Both the position numbers and the translations under genes were made by a program. The notes under the pieces are model-generated. The model saw nothing but the letters and a program-made list of their open reading frames with translations, was not told the origin of the DNA and did no database searches. A stretch of DNA of 64,000 bases from Costus lasius (lineage: Eukaryota; Streptophyta; Magnoliopsida; Zingiberales; Costaceae), in assembly GCA_027563935.2 (NCBI GenBank), contig CM050450.1:9345957-9409956 (forward strand), written 5' to 3'. This document shows positions 10,661 through 22,099 of the stretch, in pieces (positions within the stretch are counted from its first letter, which is position 1; the number at the start of each line of letters is the position of its first letter).

Positions 10661-10880
10661 AATATGTTGAATATCTACTCACTTCAAATAGTCATAAAGT
10701 CAAAAGAAAGCTATACCATAGCACGATTTCCCTTTATTACTGCTTAATATCAGGAATCACATCGTCATAGCAACAAAGATATCCATATATGTAACAGTTT
10801 TTTTTTTACAAACAAATCATTTGATTACAAGGAAATGAATAATAGAATATGTTGAATATCTACTCACTTCAAATCATCCG
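10660..10880. repeat. Insert flanked by 29-bp direct repeats
   Basis: AATATGTTGAATATCTACTC followed by ACTTCAAAT occurs at 10660-10688 and again at 10852-10880. The about 165 bp between are AT-rich and non-coding. The left repeat begins exactly where BTB exon 2 stops, so this is a rearrangement scar or a small insertion. Confidence 0.6.
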
Positions 10881-10933
10881 AGTCCACGGATACGATCGCC
10901 AAGGCAAGCTCCCGAGTCTTGCGTGATCGCTTT
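10874..10933 (+). pseudogene. BTB exon 1 3'-end / intron 1 relic
   Basis: A short stretch (GAGTCCACGGATACGATCGC, then CAAGGCAAGCTC and TTGCGTGATCGCTTTGC) matches the end of BTB exon 1 and the GC-AG intron of the paralogues. It shows a further partial duplication between the truncated copy and the intact copy. Confidence 0.6.
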
Positions 10934-11023
10934 GCTATTTCAGGTAATGCTTCGGTCAAAGAAATGATGCTTTGAATAAAGAGCTGAATTTTGATTTTTG
11001 ATTTTTGATTTTTTTCCTAAGAA

Positions 11024-11290
11024 ATCTTCCTGTAAATAGCTATGTAATCTTCCTATAAATAGCTATATGTAATCTTCCTAATAAATGATTCTTTGAATAA
11101 ATAGCTGAATTAATTTTTTTATATTTTTTCTAGGTAATCTTCCTTTAAATAGCTATGTAATCTTTCTATAAACAGCTATGTAATCTTCCTAAGAAAAGAT
11201 GCTTCGGACGAGGAAATGATGCTTTGTAGTTAATAAAAAGATCAAGAGTTGTAATCTTCTTATAAATAGCTATGTAATTATCTTTATAGA
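11024..11290 (+). repeat. Array of TATA-box promoter units upstream of BTB gene
   Basis: About six imperfect copies of a unit like CTTCCTATAAATAGCTATGTAAT are spread over this region (near 11028, 11050, 11091, 11146, 11168, 11257), some separated by GATGCTTTGAATAAATAGC-type spacers. The last copy is the gene-proximal TATA box at 11261-11268, 36 bp before the ATG. A similar array lies at 29715-29985. Confidence 0.75.
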
Positions 11291-11303
11291 GCTATGCAGC
11301 AAT
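11261..11303 (+). promoter_or_regulatory. TATA box and 5' leader of intact BTB gene
   Basis: TATAAATA at 11261-11268 followed by GCTATGTAAT and a leader ending CAATATGTATCACA around the ATG. Conserved in position among all BTB copies in the window. Confidence 0.6.
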
Positions 11304-12388
11304 ATGTATCACAACATGAGTGATTGCTTTTTCTGCAGCTACTTAGCTGATGGGTGTTCGTATGACTGGTATTATGGGAAGTTGTGCGCCAGCTGCAAGG
11401 AGGGATTCAAAGCCACAATCGCCTTTCTGAAAGAAGCAGATGATGGCGCTGCAGGCCCTCATGATTCCAAGTCTACGAAATTGAACGCCAAGGCAAGCGC
11501 TTGAATCTTGATCGACCCCTTTGTTGTTTACTCCTCCCCAATTGAACTGTGAATGATGTGCGCGAGTGCAGGACTTTTGGAACGGATTGGAGAGGATGAA
11601 GAAGAATTTGGAGGAGAAGTTGAGTTTCTTGGACGGAGTGGCGATGCTGAGTGAAGGAATCCTCACTGACATTCTGGTGAAACCTGGAAAGGGGCAACCG
11701 ATTCCTGCTCACAGAGCTCTGCTAGTAAGTTATCATCATCATTCACTTGCTGCTCCTCTTATCTCTTGTGAATAAAGGATCATAAGCTTTTGTTAGATGA
11801 ATTTAGTTGTCACTATCATTTAATTAGATGACTGATTTGAAGTTCATGAATCTGTTTAATTCACTTTAACACTAATTGCAGGCAGCAAAGTCAGAGATCT
11901 TGAGAACCATGCTTCTCGCAGACGACTACAAAACCGCAGCAGAAGACACCATCTCTCTCCCCGAGCTCTCCCACGACGAGCTCAAGTACCTGCTCGACTT
12001 CCTCTACACCGGCACTCTGCCGGCGCCGCCCGACAACGACTCCACCATGTCCTTGTACTACTCCTTGTTCATTGCCTCCGACAAGTACGACATCCCCTTC
12101 CTCCGGAAGCAGTGCTCCCGTCAGATTCTGGCGGCGCTGAACACATCCAATGCGCTTAACGCGCTGGAGGCCACCCAGATGTGCTCCAACGCCAAGATGA
12201 AGCGGAAGATCATAAACCTGATCATTGACCACGCGGAAGAGGTACTCTTCTCCGCTGGCTACGAGGAGTTCACTCGCAGGAATGCTCATCTGTCCGTCGA
12301 AATCATGCGAGCGCTGCTGACGCGTAAAGATCGGAAGGCCACGTCAACGAACAAAATTCTTAAGCGGAAGTGGCCGCTTAAAAGTTGA
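11304..12388 (+). CDS. BTB/POZ domain protein (At3g56230-like), intact copy
   Basis: Three exons: 11304-11492, 11572-11724 and 11882-12388, all joining in phase 0, giving about 282 aa. Intron 1 is GC-AG (AAG|GCAAGC); intron 2 is GT-AG. Exon 1 is Cys-rich (CFFC and CASCKEGFKATIAFLKEAD). Exon 2 has a short charged segment (LERMKKNLEEKLSFLDG) and the start of the BTB domain (TDILVKPGKGQPIPAHRALL). Exon 3 holds the rest of the BTB fold (LPELSHDELKYLLDFLYTG, ASDKYDIPFLRKQC) and a helical C-terminus (HLSVEIMRALLTR). Related BTB proteins can serve as Cullin-3 substrate adaptors; that role is inferred, not shown. Start chosen at the ATG aligned with paralogues, 36 bp after the TATA box. No disabling lesion seen. 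Confidence 0.88.
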
Positions 12389-12475
12389 AAAACTGGATAA
12401 TCCTATCGAGAATTCGTATTATACAAGTATGCATTAATCCCCACAAATTACGAGCGCCCGGTTCGGTAAGGATTT

Positions 12476-13442
12476 TTTTTTTGCCAAAAGGCAAGAAGGA
12501 ATGTTATTACTCCAAAAAAATATATACAGATGTATACAACCACTCTAACCCCTGCCATCTTCGCAAAATTCTAAAGAATTTTGACAGAACCTCCCTGTAT
12601 TATCTATCGTGAGAGTCTGTGCTACACTTGTCCATTCACCCGAAGAGCAAAACAAAACAAAAGAAAGTGAAATCGTGCAGTCCAACATAAACACAGCACC
12701 ACGTATTCTAATACAGCACCATACGCTCCTATTTAAAAAACCTTTAATGTTGCCTTCTCGTTGCCGCCTTGGAATTATGGATTGTGCGGCATCTCGCTGT
12801 ATGGATCGCCAAGTGGATAAAGACACCAGTCTTGTGCATGACCCTCTCACCATCACATGGATCATCTTGAAGCTGAATCGTGCTTCATGCAGGCCGTCGC
12901 AGTTGGATATGTTGGTGCCAGTGGCTCCTCAGTAGAATCTAAAGTCAGTCCGTAGCGCCAATCTGTGCGTAGGTCAAGGTCAAGTGAAAGAGGATATGTT
13001 GGCATAATCAATGATAATAAAAATAGCGTCCTGCAGTAGCGTCAAAAAACCACCCAAGAACAGGAAAAAGAAAAGCAAAATTTGGATGTGAGCCGCCAGC
13101 ATCCCAAAGTATAAAATCCTGGACTATAGAGCATACTCCCATCACCCAAGCGACAAAGATGGAAGCAGGAGGGCAAGCGTGATTGTGCAACCGTGTGTAA
13201 AGATAAATTGCAGCGTTTATTGGAAATGAGAGCAGCTTTTGTTGCTTGAGAAAAAGTGCGCCATGTCCCCAGAATACCTCAACTGGCTGTCTCCCAACAG
13301 TGCAATAAGTTCAAAATCTCAGAATCCAAATTTTCCGACCTGACTCTATACATAGCCTTTGCCTTGACATATGAGACCAGGAGACGAAAAGAAGCCATAA
13401 TCCCCTTTCCCTTAGATCCGAAAATTTTACTATTCCTGAAAC
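12476..13442 (-). pseudogene. LINE ORF2 C-terminal end and 3' UTR
   Basis: Continuation of the LINE beyond the MITE. No long frame is intact and I do not recognise a domain in it. The 3' end (12476-12545) carries a poly(T) run on the plus strand and the TTGCCAAAAGGCAA hairpin close to the tail. Called LINE because it lies inside the TSD-bounded unit and continues from the zinc-knuckle region across two insertions. Confidence 0.5.
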
Positions 13443-13934
13443 TAGGGGTGAGCAAACGGTACTGGTACCGAAGTACCGTACCGAACTTTTTGGTACTTCG
13501 GTACTTCGGTACCGGTATTTCGGTACTTCGGTATTTCGGTACCGGTACCGAAATTTTATTCGGGAAATCGGTACCGGTACCGGTACCTAAAAACTATTTC
13601 GGGAAATCCCGAAGTACCGAAGTCCCGATTTTTCATGTATTATTTAATTAAAAAATAATATTTATATATTAATATTCAGTATTTTTTAATACAAATACCG
13701 AAAATACGTAAATACCGAATATAAATACCGAAATACGTAAATTAGAATTAAAAATATTCGGGATTTCGGGAAATCGGTACCGGTACCGATTTTATTTCGG
13801 GAAATCGGTACCGGTACCGAACTCCCAAAGTAGAATTCGGTACCGGTACCGGTACCTATAATTTGAGGTTCGGGAGTTCGGTACCGGGAGTTCGGTACCG
13901 GTACCGGTACCGAAATCCCGATTGCTCTCCCCTA
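13443..13934. mobile_element. hAT-type MITE rich in GGTACC palindromes
   Basis: 492 bp with terminal inverted repeats TAGGGGTGAGCAA... / ...TTGCTCTCCCCTA and a perfect 8-bp target-site duplication CCTGAAAC (13435-13442 and 13935-13942), diagnostic of the hAT superfamily. The interior is dominated by GGTACCGGTACC and GGTACTTCGG units and cannot code for a transposase. It is nested in the LINE. Confidence 0.9.
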
Positions 13935-14126
13935 CCTGAAACTCCAAATGCAGTAGGTCGCCCCTGTAAATAATAATTTCTTTAGGTATATGCGGAAATC
14001 TTTCCCTTGCTTCCACTGTTGTGATAGCCGGCCCAATAAGTCTGCCCAGGTGCTTCCAATATATGTATGCCACAACATCTTTTAATCAGCCTCCAAAAAT
14101 CAGCAACGGCTTCACATTGAAAGAAT
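13935..14126 (-). pseudogene. LINE ORF2 segment after the zinc-binding reverse-transcriptase tail
   Basis: On the minus strand this reads FQCE-VADFWRLIKRC-type sequence, which continues the zf-RVT motif (ETINHLFL at 18690-18720) interrupted by the copia element. It then runs to the MITE. The duplicated AGAAT at 14122-14126 is the copia target site. Confidence 0.6.
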
Positions 14127-14384
14127 TGTTGTAAGTACAATCGAACAAGACAAACTAGAGCAAAAGAAAAAACAACAATAGAAGCAAACTTGGTTTTCTT
14201 ATCACAAAAAATGGTTTACACGCTTCTAATTTATAGGGATCAAATGTCACTTAGGTTACAGCGAAATTAATTACTATAATTAATAGTAAACGTGAAACGA
14301 AGTGTTTCACAAGAAACAAAGAGTCACAAGAAACAAAGAGTCATCATTTATTGAGCTTGGTTTAATGTGATACTCTTTCCAACA
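14127..14384 (-). repeat. 3' LTR of copia element 14127-18687
   Basis: 258 bp, nearly identical to 18430-18687 (differences near ACACGC/ACAAGC and GTCACTTA/GTCCCTTA). Confidence 0.92.
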
Positions 14385-14391
14385 GCCTCCC

Positions 14392-17300
14392 TTAAACCGA
14401 GCTCATCTTGACCATCCCAATCATAGTCTTCAGCTTAATAAAAAACTCTGCTTTTAATGGCTTTGTAAACATGTCTGCAACTTGTTCCTCGGACTTGCAA
14501 AACTCAAGCACGATTTCCTCATATTTCACTAGATCTCTAATGAAATGATACTTGATGTCGATGTGCTTGCTCCTCCCATGGAAAACTGGGTTTTTTGCCA
14601 AAGCAATTGCTGACTTGTTGTCACATTTAATCACCGTCGGCTTCTTCTGCTTATGACTTAACTCCATGAGCAATTGTCGTAGCCAGACTGCTTGAGTAGC
14701 ACAATAAGTCGCAGCTATATACTCTGCTTCAGCAGTGGATAAAGCAACCACCTGTTGCTTCTTCGAGGACCAGGAAAAAATTCCATTTCCTAAAGAAAAA
14801 ATGTAACCAGAAGTACTCTTCCTCTCTCCAATATCTCCTCCCGAATCACTATCAGTATATCCCATAAGTTCAAAACAATTAGACGATGAATAAAAAATAC
14901 CATCATCTATGGTTCCTCTGACATACCGCAGAATCCTCTTTGCTGCTTGTAAGTGTGATTGCTTTGGAGACTCCATAAATCTACTCACCATTCCAACACT
15001 ATAAACAAGATCTGGTCGAGTAGAAGTCAAGTAACGAAGACTTCCAACTATCCTCTTGAAATATGTAGGATTAACATTAGCACCAGTTCCTTCCTTTGTC
15101 AACTTCAGCCTCTCCTCCATTGGAGTACTGATAGGTTTGCAAGTGGTCATTTTAAAACACTCAAGAATATTATTGGCATACCTTTGTTGATAAATAAAAA
15201 TGCCCTCATCTGATTGTGTAACTTCAAGGCCAAGAAAGTTTGACATGAGACCCATATCTGCCATTTCAAACTCCCGAGTCATGGCCTCCCTGAAGTTATC
15301 AATCATCTCCTGACAATCTCCGGTAAAAATAAGATCATCAACATATACGCACACAAGAAGCATTTTTCCATTCGAGCCATTCTTGACATATAGAGCATGC
15401 TCATAAGGGCAACGAGTAAAGTTATGATTAATGAAGTAAGAATCAATTCTGGTGTACCAGGCCCTCGGAGCTTGCTTTAGTCCGTAGAGAGCTTTCTTCA
15501 GTTTGTACACTGAGTTTTCTTGCCCTTTTTTGATATAGCCCTCCGGTTGATCCACGTACACCTCTTCATCAAGTACTCCATTGAGGAATGCTGACTTGAC
15601 GTCCATTTGGTGTATCTTCCAGTGCTTTTGAGCAGCTAAAGCAATGATCATGCGAATAGTGTCCATTCTTGCAACCGGAGCAAAAACTTCAAAGTAGTCT
15701 ATCCCGGGCTTTTGTTTGTAGCCTTTTACCACGAGACGTGCTTTTAACCTGTCAACATCTCCATTGGGCTTGCGTTTAGTCTTATAAACCCACTTCACAC
15801 CGATAGACTTTTTCCCTTTTGGAAGAAGAGTCAACTCCCATGTATCATTTTTTTCGATGGCGTGTATCTCATCATCCATAGCTTGAATCCACCCCTCATC
15901 TTGTGAAGCTTCTTGAAATATCATTGGGTCGCAATCTGCAAAAAGAGCAAAGTTGACAATCTCCTCATCGGATGTATCATCGTCTCTAGTCATTATACAA
16001 TCTTGAAGACGAGCTGGTAAGACTCGTTGTCTTTGCGGTCGTGCAGATGTTTCAGCATAAATGGTCTGTGAATCTGCAACAGGAGTATTGGTTTGGATCG
16101 AATCTAGATCTGGTTCAGGATGATCATTTGTCTGAGCTAGAACGGGCTCTGCATCAAACTGGACTGTATCTTCCTCGTCGAGAATGAAGCGAAACTGTTT
16201 CTTCTCTTCTGTACTCCAACTCCATTCAGCGTCTTCATCAAAAGTGACATCGCGACTGATGATCACTTTCTTTGTCATCGGATTGTACAATCGATAGCCT
16301 TTTGTCACATCACTATAACCAAGAAAGATGCACTTCTCGCTTTTGTCATCAAGCTTCTTCCGCAACTCATCCGGAATATGGGCATAGGCAATACACCCAA
16401 ACACGCGAAGATGTTCGACTGACGGTGTTTGGCCTTTCCACATCTCCATTGGAGTCTTCAACTGATCAAGCCCTTTAGTCGGACACCGATTCAACAAGTA
16501 CACAGCACAAGTCACCGCTTCCGCCCAGAAATGCTTGGGTAAATGTTTCGCACGCAACATCGTACGAACCATATTAATAATGGTGCGGTTCTTTCTCTCT
16601 GCAACTCCATTTTGTTGTGGTGTGTACCTTGTTGTAAGTTGATGTTTGATGCCATTTTTCTTGAAAAAATCATCTCCCACCAAGTATTCTGTACCACGAT
16701 CAGTACGGAGAATTCGAATTTGATGTTCGCTCTCCTTCTCAACAAGGTTCTTAAATTCTTTGAAGGCCTCCATGGTGTCGGATTTCTGCTTCAAGAAATA
16801 AACCCACATTTTTCGACTAAAATCATCAATAAATGTAACAAAATATTTGTACCCCCTATTTGATGATTCACCGAGCGGTCCGCATAGATCAGAATGCACG
16901 AGCTCCAACAGCTTCTTGGCACGCCATGACTGACCCGATGGGAATGAATTACTGCTCTTCTTTCCCACCACACATGGATCACATATCTCTTTTGAAGAAG
17001 TTATGTCTGGTAATCCACGTACCATCTTCTTGTTTGATAATAGCTTCAAGCTATCAAAGTTCACATGACCGTATCTTTTGTGCCACAGCCATGATAAGTC
17101 TTGTACAGAGGCATTGAAACACGGGGCAGCATATTTAATAGACAAAGGAAAAAGACGGTTACGAGTCATTTTCACCTTTGCAATTAATCCTCGCTTATCG
17201 TCTCGAATTATACACAGCCCATCTTTTATCTCCATGTGATAGCCACGCTCGGAGAGTTGTCCCATGCTGAGGAGGTTTTCTCGAAGACCGGGAACATAAT

Positions 17301-17481
17301 ACACGTCAGAGATGCGTTGATCCGACCCATCCTTCGCCTTGATGTTGATAGTCCCTTTCCCATAATAGGAACCTTGGAGTTGTTTCCGAACTTTACCTCC
17401 GAGCGGAAACTTCCATCTAGTTTTGAGAATAACTCCTTCACACCACACATGTGATTGCTGCAGCCTGTGTCCAAATACCAC
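14392..17481 (-). CDS. Copia Pol polyprotein (integrase, reverse transcriptase, RNase H)
   Basis: Frame of 1,029 codons. Order on the minus strand: GAG-pre-integrase ([14 protein letters not shown]), integrase zinc pair ([10 protein letters not shown]), integrase core with the D,D-35-E residues ([39 protein letters not shown]), reverse transcriptase ([43 protein letters not shown]) and RNase H ([46 protein letters not shown]). The RNase H segment [10 protein letters not shown] has Ser where Trp is usual. The first about 40 codons are out of the true frame: protease is encoded in the gag frame, so a frameshift near 17350-17380 separates it from Pol. Otherwise the domains are complete. Confidence 0.93.
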   Translation of the reverse strand: MVFGHRLQQSHVWCEGVILKTRWKFPLGGKVRKQLQGSYYGKGTINIKAKDGSDQRISDVYYVPGLRENLLSMGQLSERGYHMEIKDGLCIIRDDKRGLIAKVKMTRNRLFPLSIKYAAPCFNASVQDLSWLWHKRYGHVNFDSLKLLSNKKMVRGLPDITSSKEICDPCVVGKKSSNSFPSGQSWRAKKLLELVHSDLCGPLGESSNRGYKYFVTFIDDFSRKMWVYFLKQKSDTMEAFKEFKNLVEKESEHQIRILRTDRGTEYLVGDDFFKKNGIKHQLTTRYTPQQNGVAERKNRTIINMVRTMLRAKHLPKHFWAEAVTCAVYLLNRCPTKGLDQLKTPMEMWKGQTPSVEHLRVFGCIAYAHIPDELRKKLDDKSEKCIFLGYSDVTKGYRLYNPMTKKVIISRDVTFDEDAEWSWSTEEKKQFRFILDEEDTVQFDAEPVLAQTNDHPEPDLDSIQTNTPVADSQTIYAETSARPQRQRVLPARLQDCIMTRDDDTSDEEIVNFALFADCDPMIFQEASQDEGWIQAMDDEIHAIEKNDTWELTLLPKGKKSIGVKWVYKTKRKPNGDVDRLKARLVVKGYKQKPGIDYFEVFAPVARMDTIRMIIALAAQKHWKIHQMDVKSAFLNGVLDEEVYVDQPEGYIKKGQENSVYKLKKALYGLKQAPRAWYTRIDSYFINHNFTRCPYEHALYVKNGSNGKMLLVCVYVDDLIFTGDCQEMIDNFREAMTREFEMADMGLMSNFLGLEVTQSDEGIFIYQQRYANNILECFKMTTCKPISTPMEERLKLTKEGTGANVNPTYFKRIVGSLRYLTSTRPDLVYSVGMVSRFMESPKQSHLQAAKRILRYVRGTIDDGIFYSSSNCFELMGYTDSDSGGDIGERKSTSGYIFSLGNGIFSWSSKKQQVVALSTAEAEYIAATYCATQAVWLRQLLMELSHKQKKPTVIKCDNKSAIALAKNPVFHGRSKHIDIKYHFIRDLVKYEEIVLEFCKSEEQVADMFTKPLKAEFFIKLKTMIGMVKMSSV

Positions 17482-18407
17482 ACATCCTTTTGGTTTTCCA
17501 TAGTTGCATCACATGTGAATAACAGGGCTTTGTCATCCTCGTCAGCACTTACTTCGGAGCTTGCTACCTTTGCTTGTACATTCGAAACTTCAGTTTTCTT
17601 GTTTCGACATTCGGACTTGTAGTGACCGAGTTTCTTACAATTGTAGCAACGAATTCGCGACTTGTCCAATCGTTGTCCGGAACTCCTTTCAGGTTGTCCC
17701 TTTTCCTTTTTTCGATTAAAGGAATTCTTCTTCTCATCTCGCAGCACCAACTGACTTTGTAATGCTTCTTCCACCGGCTTGGATTTCTCCTTCATCCGCT
17801 GCTCGTGGACTTGTAAAGAGCCTAACAATTCATCAACTGACGTGGTGGAGAGATCTCGAGATTCTTCAATAGACGTCACGATGTACTCGAACTGTAACGT
17901 TAATGTACGAAGAACCTTCTCGACGATCTGTTGGTCTGTGAGGGTCTCACCGTTAGCCTTCATTTGATTGACAAGAGCTAACGTTCGTGAGAAGTACTCG
18001 GAAATCGACTCTGACTTCTCCATTTGAAGAAGCTCAAATTGTCGACGAAGAGTCTGCAATCGCACTTTCTGGACCTTCTGGACACCTTTATACGACGTGA
18101 TAAGGGAGTCCCATGCTTCTTTTGCTGTCTTTACATATGCTATCTTCTCAAAGATAGAGGAATCTACCGCTTGAAAGATGTAAAAGAGAGCCTTACGATC
18201 TTTCTTACGATTATCCTTCACCGTCTTCTGCTCTTCCGGTGTCAAATTTGTCGGTATGTCTGGTTCGTCAAACCCATCTTCGATGATCTCGGTTAGCTCC
18301 TGGAAACCGAATAGCACCTCCATCTGGATCTTCCAATGTTCAAAATTCTTCCCATCGAACTTTGGGATTTGAAATTGGGAGGATCCGGTACTCATCCCAG
18401 ATGCCAT
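17226..18407 (-). CDS. Copia Gag plus protease
   Basis: Start chosen at ATG 18405-18407 ([19 protein letters not shown]), just inside the primer site; the open frame extends upstream but without a better ATG. It contains the UBN2-type Gag core ([49 protein letters not shown]), a CCHC zinc knuckle ([14 protein letters not shown]) and the retropepsin active site ([13 protein letters not shown]). The last about 50 codons past KVPIMGKG are read in the wrong frame because of the frameshift that separates it from Pol. Whether a single-base change or programmed shifting is responsible cannot be told here; copia elements normally use one frame, so mutation is likelier. Confidence 0.9.
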   Translation of the reverse strand: MASGMSTGSSQFQIPKFDGKNFEHWKIQMEVLFGFQELTEIIEDGFDEPDIPTNLTPEEQKTVKDNRKKDRKALFYIFQAVDSSIFEKIAYVKTAKEAWDSLITSYKGVQKVQKVRLQTLRRQFELLQMEKSESISEYFSRTLALVNQMKANGETLTDQQIVEKVLRTLTLQFEYIVTSIEESRDLSTTSVDELLGSLQVHEQRMKEKSKPVEEALQSQLVLRDEKKNSFNRKKEKGQPERSSGQRLDKSRIRCYNCKKLGHYKSECRNKKTEVSNVQAKVASSEVSADEDDKALLFTCDATMENQKDVWYLDTGCSNHMCGVKELFSKLDGSFRSEVKFGNNSKVPIMGKGLSTSRRRMGRINASLTCIMFPVFEKTSSAWDNSPSVAITWR

Positions 18408-18429
18408 TAACCTTGGCTTTGATACCAAA

Positions 18430-18687
18430 TGTTGTAAGTACAATCGAACAAGACAAACTAGAGCAAAAGAAAAAACAACAATAGAAGCAAACTTGGTTTT
18501 CTTATCACAAAAAATGGTTTACAAGCTTCTAATTTATAGGGATCAAATGTCCCTTAGGTTACAGCGAAATTAATTACTATAATTAATAGTAAACGTGAAA
18601 CGAAGTGTTTCACAAGAAACAAAGAGTCACAAGAAACAAAGAGTCATCATTTATTGAGCTTGGTTTAATGTGATACTCTTTCCAACA
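18430..18687 (-). repeat. 5' LTR of copia element 14127-18687
   Basis: 258 bp, paired with 14127-14384. Followed by target-site repeat AGAAT. Confidence 0.92.
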
Positions 18688-21600
18688 AGAATAAATGATT
18701 AATAGTTTCAGAATGGGATTTGCAGAGCATGCAGGTGGGGTTATCTATTAGTCCCCATTCAAAGAGTCTTTGTCTAGTGCTTAGTCGCTCTAGACACAGC
18801 ATCCACATGAAGGAGTAGCGAGGGATTCCTCCCTTGAACCAAACCATGTTTTTCAAGGCACCTCGCCAGCATGGAATTGGCCTTCATATGCTGATTTGAT
18901 GGAGAAGGTCCCATGCGTGGATAATTTCCAATAGATTCGATCCTCATTTTGACTGTGGTGGATTTGGATCTGTGAGAAGGCCCCATAACATCGATCAGCC
19001 TATGAGATTGTGGGATTGGTACCTTCCATCTGCCATTTACAATTAGGGCATTGAGGCGAGCATCCTTTCCCGAGGGGTTCTCAAAGCTGATATCTTCCAC
19101 TAAGTCAAGTAAAATCTTTGAATCATACCAAGGGTCAAGCCATAATCGTATAGATGCGCCGTTTGCTATCTTGAATCCAATCATTCGTCTGCAGGTTTCC
19201 CGGGCTAAAAGAATATTACGAAAGACCCAAGGCGTATATCTATTTGGTTTGACCGACCATATAGTGTCAGAACGCAAGTATCGCTCATGAATCCATTTGA
19301 CCCAGAGTGAGTTTTTGTTGGTCACGACGCTCCAAATGTGGCGCATGATAAACGCAAGGTTCAGTTTTTCAAGGTCCGGCAGTCCAATCCCTCCCAGGCA
19401 CCTGGACTTTGTAACATTGCACCATGCTACCTTTGCAATGCCTTTTTTGTGGCCCGCCGACCAGAGGAACTGGGTAAGAATGGAGTTTATTTTGGCAACA
19501 ACCCCAGAAGGAAGCTTGAGGGCGCTGCACCAGAAATTAATGTTGCCGTAGCATATCGATTTCATCAGCTCTACCCGTCCGACATATGATAACTTTTTTG
19601 CCTTCCAGGCAGATAGATACTTGGTCAACTTTTCAATTAGAGGCATACAGTCCCTTGTCTTAATCTGTCTACTAGTAATTGGAATACCTAAGTATCGGAA
19701 GGGTAATTCACCCTTTGGGATCTCAAGGATAGATAGGATACTTTCTTTGTAAGTGAACACCACACGACGCAGAAAAGAAGACTTGGGATTTGTCCTTATT
19801 TATTTTGAGGCTTGTGTCTTGGTGAAACATTTTCAGCACTCTAACCACTGCATGAGCCGACTCTTTAGAGGAGTCACAAAAAATGATCATGTCATCTGCA
19901 AATTGCAGGTGCGTAATTCCCAAGTTCCTACATTTAGCGTGAGGGCGGAGATGTCCCATTTGGAGTTGTTCATGAAGCAGGTCCGTGAGATACTGCATAA
20001 CCAGGATGAAGAGGTATGGTGACATTGGGCAGCCTTGTCTCAAACCCCGAGTGCCTTTAAAAAAACCCTCATCCTGTCCATTTAGGCTAATGGTAAAGGT
20101 GGGAGAGGTCACACAAGCCATGACTCTCTCAATGAGCCAAGTAGGGAATAGATAAGCTTGAAGAATACTTTCTAAGAAGTCCCATCTAATAGAGTCAAAA
20201 GCCTTTTGAATGTCCACCTTTATAGTCATCCGCGGGGCGCCAATCTTCCTGTGATAATTATGCATAATCTCCTGACACAACATAATGTTTTCATGTATTG
20301 ATCTTCCTTTGATGAACGCATGTTGTGTGGCCTCAATAATATCTGGGAGGGAGTCCCTGATGTGATCCGCCAAGGCCTTGGAGATAAACCTATATACTAT
20401 TTGGCATACCGAGATAGGTCTAAACTCTACAAAATATGTTGAATTAGGGACTTTGGGAATGAGCGTAATAGAAGTAACATTTACCCTTTTAAGGAGATGG
20501 CCATGCGTCAAGAAATCCATGATGGCCGCCAGCGTGTCCTCCTTGATTATTCCCTAGCACGGTTTGAAGAAGGTAGCATTAAAACCGTCCACTCCAGGGG
20601 CTTTTGTCATGTTAGCCCCCATAATAATCTTCTCAATGCCTTCGCTGGTGAATTTCGCATTTAGGGTAGCGATAGTAGTCGGTTGGAGGGCTTTCCGCAC
20701 AGGAATATGTAAATGTCTATGAGTCAACGTGGGGGCAAGGATCCCCCTGAAGTAGCCTATGGCTTCTTCAACTAACTCGTGTCCGGAAACAAGAATACCG
20801 CATGAGTTCTTGATGACAGAAATGGAATTCCGTAAGCGCCGGGCCTTCATTAGTTGGTAGAAGTATGCAGTATTTGAGTCCCCAAGTGATATACGTTGGT
20901 CTCTAGCTTTTTGCTTGAGAGCCGATTCCTCTTCCGCCCAATATGCTCTTATACCATCCTGGTATTTCCTCTCTATATCATGTAGTCTCGCATCATTTGG
21001 ATTCGCTTGCAGCTCCAGTTGGATAGCCGCAAGGCATTGTTGATTCTCTATCAGGTTTGTTTTTTTTTCCATTCTAATGTCTTTTGCCCAGTGCTTAAGC
21101 GCCCTCTTCGCCATGGTCAGCTTATGGTATAGAATATACATAGGCGTACCACGAGTGCCATTTGGACGCTACGCCTCATTTACCACGTTTGCGAGGCTTG
21201 GGTAGTTTGTCCAATGGTTGAAGAAACGAAAGCTAGCACCTTTTCGCGGAGTACGTGGGCCAAAAAATAAAAGTGCTGGGGAGTGGTCAGATAAACCCGG
21301 GTGGAAGAAGATTGCTTCAGCTTGAGAGAATTTTTCCATCCAGTCCGGTGTGGCCATGACCCGGTCCAGCTTGCATGAAATCCGGTTCGTGCCACATTGC
21401 GAGTTTGACCAAGTGTAGTAGAGTCCGCGGTAGTTTAAGTCAGATATGCCCAAATTGCCCCTAGCCTCGAGGTTTTCAAGAATCTCCTGCTCGTTAGGGG
21501 TTGACCCCCCACATTTCTCAGAGTGCGAGAAGAGCATGTTGAAGTCGCCGAGCATGACCAATGGCCCGTGGGGGTGTCATTTGTTGACTATCCGCCAAAT

Positions 21601-21972
21601 ATGTCTACGCACGTTAGCAGAATACAGCCCATAGATGACCCCTAAGTGGAAGAGATAGCTTCCTTCCTCATTGGACACCTTCCCCATAAACACTTGATCA
21701 GTTACCTCCAAGACTTCAATCGTGTATACAAGCGGATCCCAAGCCAACCAAATTCTTCCACCCGGAGCATTTGCATAATTATTTGAAAAGGCCCATCCTG
21801 GTAAAGCTGAGTTCATGATGCCAATGCTTTTGGCCTCATGAACCCGAGTCTCAAGAATAGCGATCATCTTAACATGAAATTTCTTGACCAGCATTTCTAC
21901 TTCCCTCCACTTTGCGGGTGTGTTGAAACCTCTCATATTCCAACACACAATAGGATCCAGAGAGCAGCTCAT
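18688..21972 (-). pseudogene. LINE ORF2: endonuclease and reverse transcriptase
   Basis: Minus strand. The endonuclease (APE type) starts near 21972 with PIVCWNMRGFNTPAKW, then AILETRVHEAKS, MLGDFNMLFS, LDRVMATPDW and GLSDHSPALL. The reverse transcriptase follows (VTSITLIPKVPN, FRPISVCQIVYRF, KVDIQKAFDSIRWDFLE, GLRQGCPMSPYLFIL, FADDMIIFCD), then the zf-RVT tail (WGLIDNPTCMLCKSHSETIN near 18700-18760). In-frame stops are visible near 21575, 21166 and 20553, and the frame changes near 19750 and 18800. The ORF continues across the copia insertion at 13935-14126. Encodes target-primed reverse transcription machinery, now inactive. Confidence 0.88.
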
Positions 21973-22099
21973 GGGGTGTTAGGTGGCAGCAGACTCTGGC
22001 TCTTAGGGTTCGATAAAATTGTGTTTAGATTCTTTTGTTTCTTTTTTTTCTTATTCTTCCCGGATCCCACCAGCGCCAAATCATGGGTGCTGGAGGAAC

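Larger units (their letters stand above)
14127..18687 (-). mobile_element. Ty1/copia retrotransposon, nearly intact, nested in the LINE
   Basis: 4,561 bp. LTRs of 258 bp at 14127-14384 and 18430-18687 begin TGTTGTAAGT and end CTTTCCAACA on the plus strand and differ at only about two sites, so insertion was recent. The 5-bp target-site duplication is AGAAT (14122-14126 and 18688-18692). The primer site on the minus strand is TGGTATCAAAGCCA (18414-18427), of the initiator Met-tRNA type. The purine tract AAGGGAGGC precedes the 3' LTR (near 14385). Gag and pol are long and differ by one frameshift. This resembles the Tnt1-94 type of plant copia. Confidence 0.95.
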
